A stretch of DNA of 64,000 nucleotides, taken from positions 806,001 to 870,000 of the forward strand of contig NZ_QGNA01000003.1 in NCBI RefSeq assembly GCF_003173615.1, in the 5' to 3' direction. A model generated the notes under the pieces. The model was not told the DNA's origin. It did not search any database and saw only the letters and a list, made by a program, of their open reading frames with translations. Below are positions 30,080-38,845 of this stretch, one piece after another. Position 1 is the first letter of the stretch, and each line of letters opens with the position of its first letter. The DNA is from Falsiroseomonas bella. Its GTDB lineage: Bacteria > Pseudomonadota > Alphaproteobacteria > Acetobacterales > Acetobacteraceae. The translations under genes and the position numbers were made by a program.

Positions 30080-30862
30080 ATGATCGAAGCGGTCGCCGCG
30101 CTCCCCGACACAAGCCTCGCCTACTGGGACACCGGCGGGCCCGGCGAGCCCGTGCTGCTGCTGCATCCGGGCACGGGCAGCCTGGAGATCTGGGAACACC
30201 AGCGCCCGGCCCTCGCCGCGGCGGGCTATCGCGCCATCGGCTATTCGCGCCGCGGCCATCGCGGCTCCGATCCCGGCAGCGCGGAGGCGCCGGGGACGGG
30301 CAGCGGCGACCTCGCCGCCCTGCTGGACCATCTCGGCATCGCGCGCTGCCACCTGGTCGGGGCGGCGGCCGGCGGCATCGTGGCGCTGGATTTCGCGCTG
30401 TCGCGTGCCGATCGCCTGATCAGCCTGACGCTCTCCTGCTCGATCCTCGGCATCGCGGACCCCGACTATGCCGCCGTGAGCGAAGGGCTGCGCCCGCCCG
30501 GCTTCGCCGCCATGCCGCCCGAGTTCCGCGAGCTTGGCCCGAGCTACCGGGCCGCCAACCCGGCGGGCGTGGCAAGCTGGCTGGAACTGGAGCATCGCGC
30601 CATCCCTGGGCGGCAGTTGCGCCAGCCCACCGCGAACCGGATCACCTTCGCCGCGCTCAGAGCCCTCGACCTGCCCTGCCTGCTGATGACGGGGGATGCC
30701 GACCTCTGGATCCCACCTTCGCTGCTGCGGCAGGTCGCCACGCATGTCCCCCGCGCCGAGACGCGGGTGATCGCGGAATGCGGCCATTCGGCCCATTGGG
30801 AGCAGCCGGCCGCCTTCAACGCCGCGCTGCTGGATTTTCTCGGGCGCTACCCGGCAGCGTAG
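30080..30862 (+). CDS. alpha/beta-hydrolase fold protein lacking the nucleophile serine
   Basis: 260 residues. LAYWDTGGPGEPVLLLHPGTGSLEIWEHQRPALAAAGYRAIGYSRRGHRGSD is the usual alpha/beta-hydrolase N-terminal half with the HPG oxyanion region. The nucleophile elbow, normally G-x-S-x-G, reads HLVGAAAGGIVALDFAL: the codons are GGG GCG GCG GCC GGC, so Ala replaces Ser. The acid (TGDADLWIPP) and base (ECGHSAHWEQP) are still present. It may therefore use another chemistry, such as a lyase, a cofactor-free oxygenase or a binding role. Substrate unknown. The start ATG is poorly supplied with a ribosome-binding site. Confidence 0.82.
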   Translation: MIEAVAALPDTSLAYWDTGGPGEPVLLLHPGTGSLEIWEHQRPALAAAGYRAIGYSRRGHRGSDPGSAEAPGTGSGDLAALLDHLGIARCHLVGAAAGGIVALDFALSRADRLISLTLSCSILGIADPDYAAVSEGLRPPGFAAMPPEFRELGPSYRAANPAGVASWLELEHRAIPGRQLRQPTANRITFAALRALDLPCLLMTGDADLWIPPSLLRQVATHVPRAETRVIAECGHSAHWEQPAAFNAALLDFLGRYPAA

Positions 30863-30874
30863 CGGCCCGAACCC

Positions 30875-31240
30875 TCAGGCCGCCTGTCGGCAGAGCCGGC
30901 CGAGCACCGAGGTCAGCTCGGCGGGGTCATAGGGCTTGGCCAGCACGGTCGCATCCTGGTGCCCTGCGGGCAGGCCGGAGGCGCCATAGCCCGTCGCGAT
31001 GACATAGGGGATGCCGCGCGCGGCCAACGCATCCGCGACAGGGGTCGAGGTCTCGCCCGCCAGGTTGAGGTCCAGCACCACCGCGTCCGGCCGCTCCCGG
31101 TCGAGCATCGCCATGGCCTCCTCCACCGTGGCGGCGGGGCCCATCACGCCGAATCCGGCATCGATCAGCGCGTCCTCCACCAGCATGGCCACCAGAGCCT
31201 CGTCCTCGACCACCATGACCTTCCGCGGACCATGCACCAT
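30875..31240 (-). CDS. single-domain response regulator (internal start)
   Basis: 121 residues, MVHGPRKVMVVEDEALVAMLVEDALIDAGF. A complete receiver: acidic pair VVEDE, phospho-acceptor Asp in AVVLDLNLAGE, ATGYG switch region and LAKPYDP lysine. The ATG is preceded by GGGAGG with seven-base spacing, a much better initiation signal than most starts here, so an independent short product is likely whatever the fate of the longer frame. The sequence resembles the receivers at the ends of the two phytochrome kinases at 40-45 kb (VEDxALVAM...GPVARIEEA), the type usually partnered with HWE or HisKA_2 kinases. Confidence 0.7.
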   Translation of the reverse strand: MVHGPRKVMVVEDEALVAMLVEDALIDAGFGVMGPAATVEEAMAMLDRERPDAVVLDLNLAGETSTPVADALAARGIPYVIATGYGASGLPAGHQDATVLAKPYDPAELTSVLGRLCRQAA

Positions 31241-31681
31241 CAAGCACCCTCCCGCCGAACGCCGGCGACCCACCTCCGCATGTAGCCCGGCCGAGCATGC
31301 GTGGTCGCTCACTTTCTCGCGCGGCTGGGTTGCAAAGCGCTCAGGCTCCCAGAGGACGGAGGGATCGGCGCGGCGACGCGCCGCCATCCAGGCGCGAGCC
31401 CAGCGCGGGCCGCGGGGCGTGCCGACGCGCACGGGGCGCAGCGTATAGCTCGGCCCCTCATAGGCGGCGAGGCGCCGGAACGCTTCCGGGGCGAGGCGGG
31501 GCAGCAGCAACCCGGCGACGGCACCCGCCCCCTCGACCAGGGTCGGATAGGGTGTGCCCCGCAAGCGCACGCGCCGGTAGCCGATCAGCCCTGCCGGAAT
31601 CGCCCGGCGGAGCGGCCGCCGCCCGGCGAGTCGCGCGAAGACGGCAGGGTCGAGCAGCGTCCCATAGATGAACACCGCCAC
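30875..31681 (-). CDS. gamma-glutamylcyclotransferase-like domain in frame with a receiver domain
   Basis: A continuous 268-codon frame from a GTG (VFIYGTLLDPAVFARLAG). Residues 1-118 match the GGCT/AIG2-like fold: the YGTLLD loop, GYRRVRLRGTPYPTLV and LAAYEGPSY with the candidate catalytic Glu. Residues 119-147 look like untranslated DNA read through (Arg/Gly/Ser-rich), and residues 148-268 are a CheY-like receiver. No stop codon separates the two. Either this is a true fusion or the cyclotransferase gene has lost its stop and the receiver is made from its own start at 31240. GAGG lies eight bases before the GTG; pgm ends 10 bases upstream. Confidence 0.6.
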   Translation of the reverse strand: MAVFIYGTLLDPAVFARLAGRRPLRRAIPAGLIGYRRVRLRGTPYPTLVEGAGAVAGLLLPRLAPEAFRRLAAYEGPSYTLRPVRVGTPRGPRWARAWMAARRRADPSVLWEPERFATQPREKVSDHACSAGLHAEVGRRRSAGGCLMVHGPRKVMVVEDEALVAMLVEDALIDAGFGVMGPAATVEEAMAMLDRERPDAVVLDLNLAGETSTPVADALAARGIPYVIATGYGASGLPAGHQDATVLAKPYDPAELTSVLGRLCRQAA

Positions 31682-31691
31682 GACCCAGGCC

Positions 31692-33104
31692 TCAGTGGCC
31701 GGCGTTCGCCCCCGAGAAGTCGGGCGCCGCCAGGCCCGAGGCCTCCAGCTGGCGCGCGATCTGCGCCTTCAACCGATCGAGCCCCGCCTCCGTCGTCGCC
31801 TCGGCGCGCGCCACCAGCACCGCCTGCGTGTTGGAGGCGCGGAGCAGCCACCAGCCATCCCCGGTCAGCACGCGCACCCCGTCCACGTCCTGCACCTTCG
31901 CACCCTCGGCGGCCAGGCGGTCCTTCACCTCCTGGATCACGCCGAACTTCCGGGTGTCCGGGCAGTCGAAGCGAAGCTCGGGCGTGTTGATCACCTGCGG
32001 CAGCGCCGCACGCACCGCCGAGAGCCTGCCCTGCATCCGCGCCACGATGCCGAGCAGACGCACGGCGGAATAGGGCGCGTCGTCGAAGCCGTACCACTTG
32101 TCGGCGAAGAAGATGTGCCCGGACATCTCGCCGGCCAGCGGGCTGCCGGTCTCGGCCATCTTCGCCTTGATCAGGCTGTGGCCGGTCTTCCACATCAGGG
32201 GCGTGCCGCCGGCCTTGGCGATCTCGTCGAACAAGACCTGGCTCGCCTTCACGTCGGCGATGATGGTCCCGCCCGGCTTCTGCTTCAGCACGTCGCGCGC
32301 CAGGACGATCATCAGCTGGTCGCCGAACAGGATGTGGCCCTCGTCGTCCACCACGCCGATGCGGTCGCCGTCGCCGTCGAAGGCGATGCCGAGATCGGCC
32401 TTCTCGCGGGCCACCTCGGCGATGATCTGCTCGAGGTTCTTGGCCACCGTCGGGTCCGGGTGATGCGCCGGGAAGGTGCCGTCGATCGTGCCGTTGATGA
32501 CGAAATGCGTCCCCGGCAGCCGCGCCACCAGCTTCTTCACGATCTCGGCCGAGGAGCCGTTGCCCGGGTCCCACACCACGCGCAGCGCGCGGTCGCCGCC
32601 GTCCCAATCCTCGAGCACGCGCGAGACATACTGCTCGGAGATGTCCACCTGGCGGTCCGATCCGATGGCGGCGGGCACCACGTCGCCCTCGGCAGCCATG
32701 CGGCCGATCTCCTGGATCTGCCTGCCGAAGAAGGGCTTCTTCCCCAGCATCATCTTGAAGCCGTTGTAGTTCGGCGGGTTGTGGCTGCCGGTCACCATCA
32801 CCGCGCCATCCGCCTGCAGCGCATAGGCGGCGTAGTACAGCATCGGCGTCGGCCCGCAGCCGATCCGCAGCACCTCGAGACCGCAGGCGCGCAGGCCGGC
32901 GACGAGCTGCGCCTCCATCTCCGGCGAGGAGAGCCGGCCGTCATAGCCGACCGCGACCTTTGTCCCGCCGCCGCGCGAGACGATGGAGCCGAAGCAGCGC
33001 CCGATCGCGAAGGCGTCCTCGGGGCGAAGCGTCTGCCCGACGATCCCCCGGATGTCGTATTCGCGCAGCGAGGTCGGGTCGAAGCTGTGGTGGAAAGCCG
33101 TCAT
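31692..33104 (-). CDS. phosphomannomutase/phosphoglucomutase
   Basis: 470 residues of the alpha-D-phosphohexomutase family (AlgC/ManB/Pgm type). [16 protein letters not shown] at the N-terminus, active serine in [17 protein letters not shown], Mg-binding [11 protein letters not shown], sugar-binding GEMSGHIFF and the phosphate loop [16 protein letters not shown]. It interconverts hexose-1- and hexose-6-phosphates for GDP-mannose or UDP-glucose linked polysaccharides. Placed directly after galU (26-base gap), consistent with a nucleotide-sugar operon. Which hexose is preferred cannot be told from sequence alone. Confidence 0.92.
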   Translation of the reverse strand: MTAFHHSFDPTSLREYDIRGIVGQTLRPEDAFAIGRCFGSIVSRGGGTKVAVGYDGRLSSPEMEAQLVAGLRACGLEVLRIGCGPTPMLYYAAYALQADGAVMVTGSHNPPNYNGFKMMLGKKPFFGRQIQEIGRMAAEGDVVPAAIGSDRQVDISEQYVSRVLEDWDGGDRALRVVWDPGNGSSAEIVKKLVARLPGTHFVINGTIDGTFPAHHPDPTVAKNLEQIIAEVAREKADLGIAFDGDGDRIGVVDDEGHILFGDQLMIVLARDVLKQKPGGTIIADVKASQVLFDEIAKAGGTPLMWKTGHSLIKAKMAETGSPLAGEMSGHIFFADKWYGFDDAPYSAVRLLGIVARMQGRLSAVRAALPQVINTPELRFDCPDTRKFGVIQEVKDRLAAEGAKVQDVDGVRVLTGDGWWLLRASNTQAVLVARAEATTEAGLDRLKAQIARQLEASGLAAPDFSGANAGH

Positions 33105-33130
33105 GTGCTGATCCGCTCCAGGCTCGCCGT

Positions 33131-34000
33131 TCAGGCGTATTTGTTCAGGATGGCGCGCATCGCAGGCGCCATGTCGTCGCGCGAGAGGGCGAAGGCGACC
33201 TGCGCCTCCAGGTAGCCCTCCTTCGAACCGCAATCGAAGCGGCGGCCCTCGTAGCGCACGCCGTGGAAGGGCTGGCTCCCGATCAGCTTCGCCATGCTGT
33301 CGGTCAGCTGGATCTCCCCGCCCGCGCCCTTCTCCATCTTGGAAAGGTGCGCCATCACCTCCGGCATCAGCACGTAGCGGCCGATCACGGTGAGGTTGGA
33401 GGGCGCCTTCTCGATGGGCGGCTTCTCGACGAGGCCCGTGACCTCCACGAGGTTGCCGCGCGTCGCGCCGGGCGCGATCACGCCGTAGCGCGACACATGC
33501 TCCTTCGGCACCTCCTCGATCGCCACCACATTGCCGCCCGTCGCCTCATAGGCGTCGGCGAGCTGCTTCATGCAGGAGGTGTCGCAGAGCATGAGGTCGT
33601 CCGGCAGCAGGATGGCGAAGGGATCGTCCTGCACGAAGTTGCGCGCGCACCAGATGGCATGGCCCAGCCCGAGCGGCACCTGCTGCCGCGTGGAGACGAT
33701 GGCGCCCGGCGGCAACGCCTGGGCCCGCAGCAGCTCCAGCTCCTTCGTCTTGTTGCGCTCCGCCAGCGTGCGCTCCAGCTCGTAGGGGATGTCGAACTGG
33801 TCCACGAGCATCGTCTTGCCGCGGCCGGTGACGAAGCAGAACTGCTCGATGCCCGCCGCGCGCGCTTCCTCCACCGCATACTGGATCAGCGGCTTGTCCA
33901 CGACCGGCAGCATCTCCTTCGGCATCTGCTTGGTCGCGGGCAGGAAACGCGTGCCCAGGCCCGCGACGGGCAGCACGGCCTTGCGGAGTGGCTTTGGCAC
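33131..34000 (-). CDS. galU: UTP-glucose-1-phosphate uridylyltransferase
   Basis: 289 residues from GTG ([23 protein letters not shown]). It makes UDP-glucose from UTP and glucose-1-phosphate. The nucleotide-binding [53 protein letters not shown] and [16 protein letters not shown] blocks are complete. I prefer the GTG at 34000 because AGGGAAG lies just upstream and homologues begin at this point; another in-frame GTG at 34042 would add 14 residues. Confidence 0.93.
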   Translation of the reverse strand: MPKPLRKAVLPVAGLGTRFLPATKQMPKEMLPVVDKPLIQYAVEEARAAGIEQFCFVTGRGKTMLVDQFDIPYELERTLAERNKTKELELLRAQALPPGAIVSTRQQVPLGLGHAIWCARNFVQDDPFAILLPDDLMLCDTSCMKQLADAYEATGGNVVAIEEVPKEHVSRYGVIAPGATRGNLVEVTGLVEKPPIEKAPSNLTVIGRYVLMPEVMAHLSKMEKGAGGEIQLTDSMAKLIGSQPFHGVRYEGRRFDCGSKEGYLEAQVAFALSRDDMAPAMRAILNKYA

Positions 34001-34098
34001 CGACTTGTCTTCCCTGGCGATTTCGGCCGGCACAACTGCCACGGACGGCCATGAGCGTCCACCTGCGGAACCGTGAGCGGCCCGCCGGCCCCTGCCGC

Positions 34099-34803
34099 TC
34101 AGCCGAGCAACACGTCCCGCGCCTCGTTCAACCGCGCGGCGAGCCAGTCCGAGCCGCCCTGGTCGGGGTGGTTGGCCCGCATCAGGCGACGGTGCGCGGT
34201 GCGGATCGCGGCCGCGTCCGCGCCCTCTGCCAGGCCGAGCACCGCCAGCGCCTCCTCCCGTGTCATGCGGCCGCCAGAGGGCCGCCCGGGCGGCGGGCGG
34301 CTGCGGGCCGCGTCGCGCCAGTCGGCATGGGCGCGGTCCAGCCAGGCCTCCAGCAGCGGCACCCCCTCCGGGTCCCGCGCCGCGAGCTCGGCCAGGAGGT
34401 CCAGCAGAAGCCCCTGGTCCAGCTCGCCCAGGTCGCGCCCGGCGAAGCGCCCGGCCTTCACCCGGCCGAACATCTGGCCGCTGTCGTGATCGAGGCCCAT
34501 GGCGAGGTATTCGGTCTCGACATCGCTCGCCTGGCCGGTGCTGGCCTGGCCGCCGCGGGCGAAGGTGCGGGCGGCGCGGATGCCCTGGATCCAGCGCCAG
34601 GCCATCGGCCCGAACAGCGCCAGCGCCCAGAAGGCCTGCGGCCCGCGGCCGGAAGCCAGCAGCACCACGAGCAGCACCGCGCCGAGCAGCCCCCCGCCCC
34701 AGATCGCCGCCGACTTGATCTGCGCCGGCTTCGCATCCGCGAAGGCGCGCAGCAGCCCAAGCAGCGCGAGAAGGGCGATCAGCCCGACGATCAGATAGGC
34801 CAT
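34099..34803 (-). CDS. membrane-anchored J-domain protein
   Basis: 234 residues. Two N-terminal hydrophobic segments (AYLIVGLIALLALLGLLRAF and IWGGGLLGAVLLVVLLASG) and a third near 60, a central region like the alphaproteobacterial DnaJ-family proteins (EYLAMGLDHDSGQMFGRVKAGRFAGRDLGEL), and a C-terminal J domain with MTREEALAVLGL...LMRANHPDQGGSDWLAARLNEARDVLL carrying the HPD tripeptide. Such proteins recruit DnaK (Hsp70) to the inner membrane. It sits three bases after the VWA-like gene, so the two are co-transcribed. Confidence 0.88.
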   Translation of the reverse strand: MAYLIVGLIALLALLGLLRAFADAKPAQIKSAAIWGGGLLGAVLLVVLLASGRGPQAFWALALFGPMAWRWIQGIRAARTFARGGQASTGQASDVETEYLAMGLDHDSGQMFGRVKAGRFAGRDLGELDQGLLLDLLAELAARDPEGVPLLEAWLDRAHADWRDAARSRPPPGRPSGGRMTREEALAVLGLAEGADAAAIRTAHRRLMRANHPDQGGSDWLAARLNEARDVLLG

Positions 34804-34806
34804 CGC

Positions 34807-35511
34807 TCAGCGCGCCTTGGGCGCCGGCAGCTGACCGGCGATCTGCCGCGCGGAGGCCGAGGTCAGCCGCGCGAGCGCCTGCCGCCCGCCCGCCGCGAAG
34901 ACCGCCACCGCGCGCAGCAGGTCGCGCAGCGCCCCGGCGCTGGCGGAATCGAAGGGCGCCCAGGCGCCGCCCGACAGCTTCGCGATCTGCCGGAAGGCAT
35001 TGCCCGCGATGGGATTGTTCCCCTCCTGGAAGCAGAAGACCGGCGTGCCGCGCAGGCCGAGTTCGCCCGCCACATGGCAGATCGGGTCCACATCCTCCTC
35101 CAGCGCGTCGCCGATCAGGATCACGGCATTGACCTTTTCGCGCTGCGACTCGTCGCGGGCGTGCTTCAGGGTGCGCAGGATCTGGGTATGCCCGCCGAGG
35201 CAGCTCACCCCGGTCATGCGTCGGGCCAGGTCGTCCGCATTGGTCAGGAAGGGCGTGGCCGCGAATTCGTTGAAGCCGCGGTAATAGGCGAGGCTGACGG
35301 CCAGCCCGCCGACATCCTTCACCGCCATGAACATCTCGCCCTGCAGCTGGCAGGCCCGATCCCAGGAAGGCTGGCGGGAGGCCGTGGCGTCGATGGCGAA
35401 GATCAGCCGCCCCGGCTTCCCCGAAGCCGGGCGCACGGCGGGCATGGACGCCACCTTGTGGAGGAAGGCGGCGACGGCGGGGTTGCCCGTCTTCTCGGGC
35501 AGCTTGCTCAT
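34807..35511 (-). CDS. VWA-like protein
   Basis: 234 residues. LIFAIDATASRQPSWDRACQLQGEMF is a degenerate MIDAS-type start of a von Willebrand A-like domain (D-A-T-A-S in place of DxSxS), and the later VILIGDALEEDVD and GTPVFCFQEGN keep the Rossmann-like strand pattern. Homologues adjacent to J-domain genes are common in alphaproteobacteria, which suggests a joint but unstudied role. The start is the ATG at 35511 (MSKLPEKTGNPAVAAFL). Confidence 0.8.
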   Translation of the reverse strand: MSKLPEKTGNPAVAAFLHKVASMPAVRPASGKPGRLIFAIDATASRQPSWDRACQLQGEMFMAVKDVGGLAVSLAYYRGFNEFAATPFLTNADDLARRMTGVSCLGGHTQILRTLKHARDESQREKVNAVILIGDALEEDVDPICHVAGELGLRGTPVFCFQEGNNPIAGNAFRQIAKLSGGAWAPFDSASAGALRDLLRAVAVFAAGGRQALARLTSASARQIAGQLPAPKAR

Positions 35512-35527
35512 GCGGGCAACGTGGTGC

Positions 35528-36427
35528 CTATGGGCCGTCACTGCTAGGCGGCGCGTCGAGCGATTTCGTGGTCCTGCTCGCTTGCCTCAAGGCAAGGCGG
35601 AACGCATCGGTATCCCGCCGCGAGAACCGAATGTTCTTGAGCGCCCACTCCAATACTCGCTCAGAAATCTCCACATCTTCTTCTGATGATTCAGCCGCAT
35701 CCAGCGGAAACATCCAGTCCACAAAGGCGCCAGCGCGCACTCTGGAGGGCAGTTGTGCTGGCTCTGGCGCCATATCGCGTAGAAACGCGCAGTTTGCAGC
35801 TTGCGCGCTTTCGATTACCCATGTCTGGACTCGCCGATCACCCTTTAAGGCCTGTTCAAGGATCCCAAGAGGGTCAATTGACCAAAATCCGCCTCTCCAA
35901 GTAAGCTCGTACCAATCAATTCTCTCTTCGCGACCATTATCCCAGAGATGGTATGTATATCGCGACCTGCAGAAGCGACGGAAGTGAAATACACAATGAT
36001 CTACCTTGTGAAGATCGTCAGGAAATATTCGATATCCTATTGTGCCATATCTATTGTCGGCAGAACCATATTTTCCTAGACGCGCCAAAAAACTATCTGG
36101 CGACTCGGCAAATTTGTATTCTTCGAGGTAGCTTGGCGGATATTCAAATTTTCTTATCTCTAGATCGGAATTCTGCGCTAAAATGGCTGCGTAGATAGGT
36201 TCGATTTCGTGCCCATAGTTCGCATGGCCGCCGAGAAATAGATTTAGCGCTTTTAGGTATTTTTCGATGGCATGGTTTGCCATCCAGAAAAAATTCTCTC
36301 CAAATCCGGAGAAAAATGACGTTCTTGCCATGATGTAATTTTCGTCGGCAGTCTGCAAGAACATTCTGCTGATAACCCAGTGTTTGAGCGCGCCTACTCG
36401 TTTGTTTTGGTAGGAATTATCGCTCAA
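35528..36427 (-). CDS. HEPN-like protein of unknown function, AT-rich and probably acquired
   Basis: 299 residues from a TTG that overlaps the maeB stop (TTGA), or 278 from the ATG at 36364. Residues 34-80 (MARTSFFSGFGENFFWMANHAIEKYLKALNLFLGG...YGHEIEPIYAAI) look like the first helices of a HEPN domain, a fold found in nucleotidyltransferase-linked toxins and many defence RNases. An R-x5-H (154-160) is in roughly the place of the HEPN RNase motif, but I cannot confirm the alignment. The rest is aromatic-rich with no known motif. Bases 35650-36420 are visibly AT-rich compared with every neighbour, arguing for transfer; the last 30 codons return to host composition. Confidence 0.65.
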   Translation of the reverse strand: MSDNSYQNKRVGALKHWVISRMFLQTADENYIMARTSFFSGFGENFFWMANHAIEKYLKALNLFLGGHANYGHEIEPIYAAILAQNSDLEIRKFEYPPSYLEEYKFAESPDSFLARLGKYGSADNRYGTIGYRIFPDDLHKVDHCVFHFRRFCRSRYTYHLWDNGREERIDWYELTWRGGFWSIDPLGILEQALKGDRRVQTWVIESAQAANCAFLRDMAPEPAQLPSRVRAGAFVDWMFPLDAAESSEEDVEISERVLEWALKNIRFSRRDTDAFRLALRQASRTTKSLDAPPSSDGP

Positions 36428-38697
36428 GCTTTGAGCCCATTCGCCTGCGCAGCCGCCAGCGCGGTCATGTTGACGATGCCGCGCGCCGTCACGGACGGCA
36501 CCAGCACATGGATGGGCTTCGCCATCCCCAGCAGGATCGGCCCCACCTGCAGCCCCTCGGCCGCCGCCTTCAGCAGGTTGAAGGCGATGTTCGCGGCATC
36601 GAGGCCGGGCATCACCAGCAGGTTCGCCGCATCCGTCAGCGTCGAATCGGGCACCGCCCGGTCTCGGATCGCCGGCACCAGCGCCGCATCCGCGTGCATC
36701 TCGCCATCCACCTCGAAATCCGGCCGCTTCGCGCGCAGCAGCTTCAGCGCCGCACGCATCTTCGCCGCCCCCGGCGCGCCCGAGGCGCCGAAGGAGGAAT
36801 GGCTCAGCAGCGCCGCCTTGGGCGCGATGCCGAAGGCGCGGATCTGCTCGGCCGCCAGCAGCGTCATGTCGCAGAGCTGCTCCGGCGTCGGGTCCACCGT
36901 CAGGTGGGTGTCCACGAAGAACAGGTGACCGGTCTGCAGGATCAGCGCCGACAGCGCATAGACCCGCGTGACGTCGGGATTCTTGCCGATCACGTCATAG
37001 GCGTGGTGCCAGTGGCTCAGCCAGTCGCCGGTGCCGCCGCAGAGGCAGGCATCCGCCATTCCGGCCTCCAGCAGCAGCGCCGCCGCGACGGTCGGGCGGT
37101 TGCCGACGCGCCGCGCCGCGGCATCCGGCGGCACGCCGCGCCGCCCGACCTTGCCCTGGTAGAGCGGCACGAGCCTCTCGAAGACGTCGCGATCGGCGAC
37201 AGGGTCGAGAACGCGCACGGATTCGCGAAAGTCCATGCGCAGCCCCATCGCCGCGGCCCGCGCCTCGATCTCGGCCCGCCGCCCGATCAGGATCGGCTCC
37301 GCCAGGCCCTCGTCCAGCACGGTCTGCACCGCGCGCAGCGTCCGCTCGTCCTCGCCCTCGGCGAAGACCACGCGGGCGAGCTGGCGGCGCGCCACCTCGA
37401 AGACCGGGCGCATCAGGTTGCCGGAGCGGAAGACGAACTTCTCGAGGTCGCGGCGATAGGCGGCGAGGTCGGGCACGGGGCGCCGCGCCACGCCGGATTC
37501 CGCCGCGGCCTTCGCCACCGCCGGCGCGATCTCCAGGATCAGCCGCGGGTCGAAGGGCTTCGGGATGATGTAGTCCGCGCCGAAGACCGGCGCCTCCCCG
37601 CCATAGGCGGCGGCGACGACCTCGCTCGCTTCCATGCGCGCGAGTGCGGCGATGGCATCCGCCGCGGCGACCTTCATCGCCTCGTTGATCTCCGTCGCGC
37701 CGGCATCCAGCGCGCCGCGGAAGATGAAGGGGAAGCAGAGGACGTTGTTGACCTGGTTCGGATAGTCGCTGCGCCCGGTGGCCACGATCGCGTCCGGCCG
37801 CGCGGCGCGCACGGCCTCCGGCAGGATCTCGGGCTCCGGATTCGCCAGCGCGAGCACCAGCGGCTTGCGCGCCAGCTTGTGCAGCCACTCGGCCTTCAGC
37901 ACGCGCGGCGCCGAGAGGCCGAGGAAGATGTCCGCCCCCTCCAGTACCTCCTCCAGCGTCCGCGCGGCGGTCTCCTGCGCATAGGCGGCCTTGAAGGGAT
38001 CGGTGTTCGGGCGCCCTTTCCAAACCACGCCGTCGATGTCGCAGATGGTGACGTTCTCGCGCTTCAGCCCCATCGCGACCAGCAGGTCGAGGCAGGCGAT
38101 CGCCGCCGCGCCGCCGCCGGTGTTCACCACCCGGACGTCTTCCAGCCGCTTGCCCTGCAGCAGCAGCCCGTTGCGCACCGCGGCGGCGACGATGATGGCC
38201 GTGCCGTGCTGGTCGTCGTGGAAGACCGGGATCTTCATCCGCGCGCGCAGCGTGCGCTCGATCGCGAAGCACTCCGGCGCCTTGATGTCCTCGAGGTTGA
38301 TCGCGCCGAAGCTGGGCTCGAGCGCGGCCACCGCCTCGATGAAGCGCTCCGGGTCGCGCTCATCCACCTCGAGGTCGATGGAATCGATGCCGGCGAATTT
38401 CTTGAAGAGGACTGCCTTCCCCTCCATCACCGGCTTGCCGGCCAGCGCGCCGATGGCGCCCAGCCCCAGCACCGCCGTGCCGTTCGAGATCACCGCGACG
38501 AGGTTGCCGCGCGTGGTGTAGTCCCAGGCCTTGTCGGGGTCCCTGGCGATCTCCTCGCAGGCGGCGGCGACGCCGGGCGAATAGGCCAGCGCCAGGTCGC
38601 GCTGCGTCGCCATCCGCTTCGTCGGCTCGACCGAGAGTTTCCCCGGCCGCGGCAGGCGGTGATAATCCAACGCCGCCCTGCGGAAATCCTCGTCCAT
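36424..38697 (-). CDS. maeB: NADP-dependent malic enzyme with phosphotransacetylase-like C-terminus
   Basis: 757 residues. Malic enzyme half (1 to about 430): AYSPGVAAACEEI, AVLFKKFAGIDSIDLEV, INLEDIKAPECFAIE, FHDDQHGTAIIVAAA, VVNTGGGAAAIACLDLL and ATGRSDYPNQVNNVLCFPFIFRGALD. The C-terminal half is homologous to phosphate acetyltransferase (VVFAEGEDERTLRAVQ, NRPTVAAALLLEAGMADACLCGG, LLVMPGLDAANIAFNLLK), regulatory in the MaeB class (acetyl-CoA inhibition). It decarboxylates malate to pyruvate, supplying NADPH. Divergent from the GST gene; the HEPN-like gene begins on its stop codon. Confidence 0.96.
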   Translation of the reverse strand: MDEDFRRAALDYHRLPRPGKLSVEPTKRMATQRDLALAYSPGVAAACEEIARDPDKAWDYTTRGNLVAVISNGTAVLGLGAIGALAGKPVMEGKAVLFKKFAGIDSIDLEVDERDPERFIEAVAALEPSFGAINLEDIKAPECFAIERTLRARMKIPVFHDDQHGTAIIVAAAVRNGLLLQGKRLEDVRVVNTGGGAAAIACLDLLVAMGLKRENVTICDIDGVVWKGRPNTDPFKAAYAQETAARTLEEVLEGADIFLGLSAPRVLKAEWLHKLARKPLVLALANPEPEILPEAVRAARPDAIVATGRSDYPNQVNNVLCFPFIFRGALDAGATEINEAMKVAAADAIAALARMEASEVVAAAYGGEAPVFGADYIIPKPFDPRLILEIAPAVAKAAAESGVARRPVPDLAAYRRDLEKFVFRSGNLMRPVFEVARRQLARVVFAEGEDERTLRAVQTVLDEGLAEPILIGRRAEIEARAAAMGLRMDFRESVRVLDPVADRDVFERLVPLYQGKVGRRGVPPDAAARRVGNRPTVAAALLLEAGMADACLCGGTGDWLSHWHHAYDVIGKNPDVTRVYALSALILQTGHLFFVDTHLTVDPTPEQLCDMTLLAAEQIRAFGIAPKAALLSHSSFGASGAPGAAKMRAALKLLRAKRPDFEVDGEMHADAALVPAIRDRAVPDSTLTDAANLLVMPGLDAANIAFNLLKAAAEGLQVGPILLGMAKPIHVLVPSVTARGIVNMTALAAAQANGLKA

Positions 38698-38845
38698 GCC
38701 CGGCACCTCCGTTGCCAGATTAGGCGGGTTCCGCGGCGGAAGCGACCTCGCCCTCCCGGCCCGGCAGGAACTTTGCGGGATTGCCGGGATGGCATGCGAT
38801 GATGCATCCCAGCCCGGGATACCAAGGGAGGGAAGGACCCCCGCC

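Noticed and set aside
27830-30796. 988-codon open frame on the minus strand
   Set aside because: It lies antisense to the EAL, RTX and hydrolase genes, has no recognisable domain and the composition expected of a GC-rich shadow frame.
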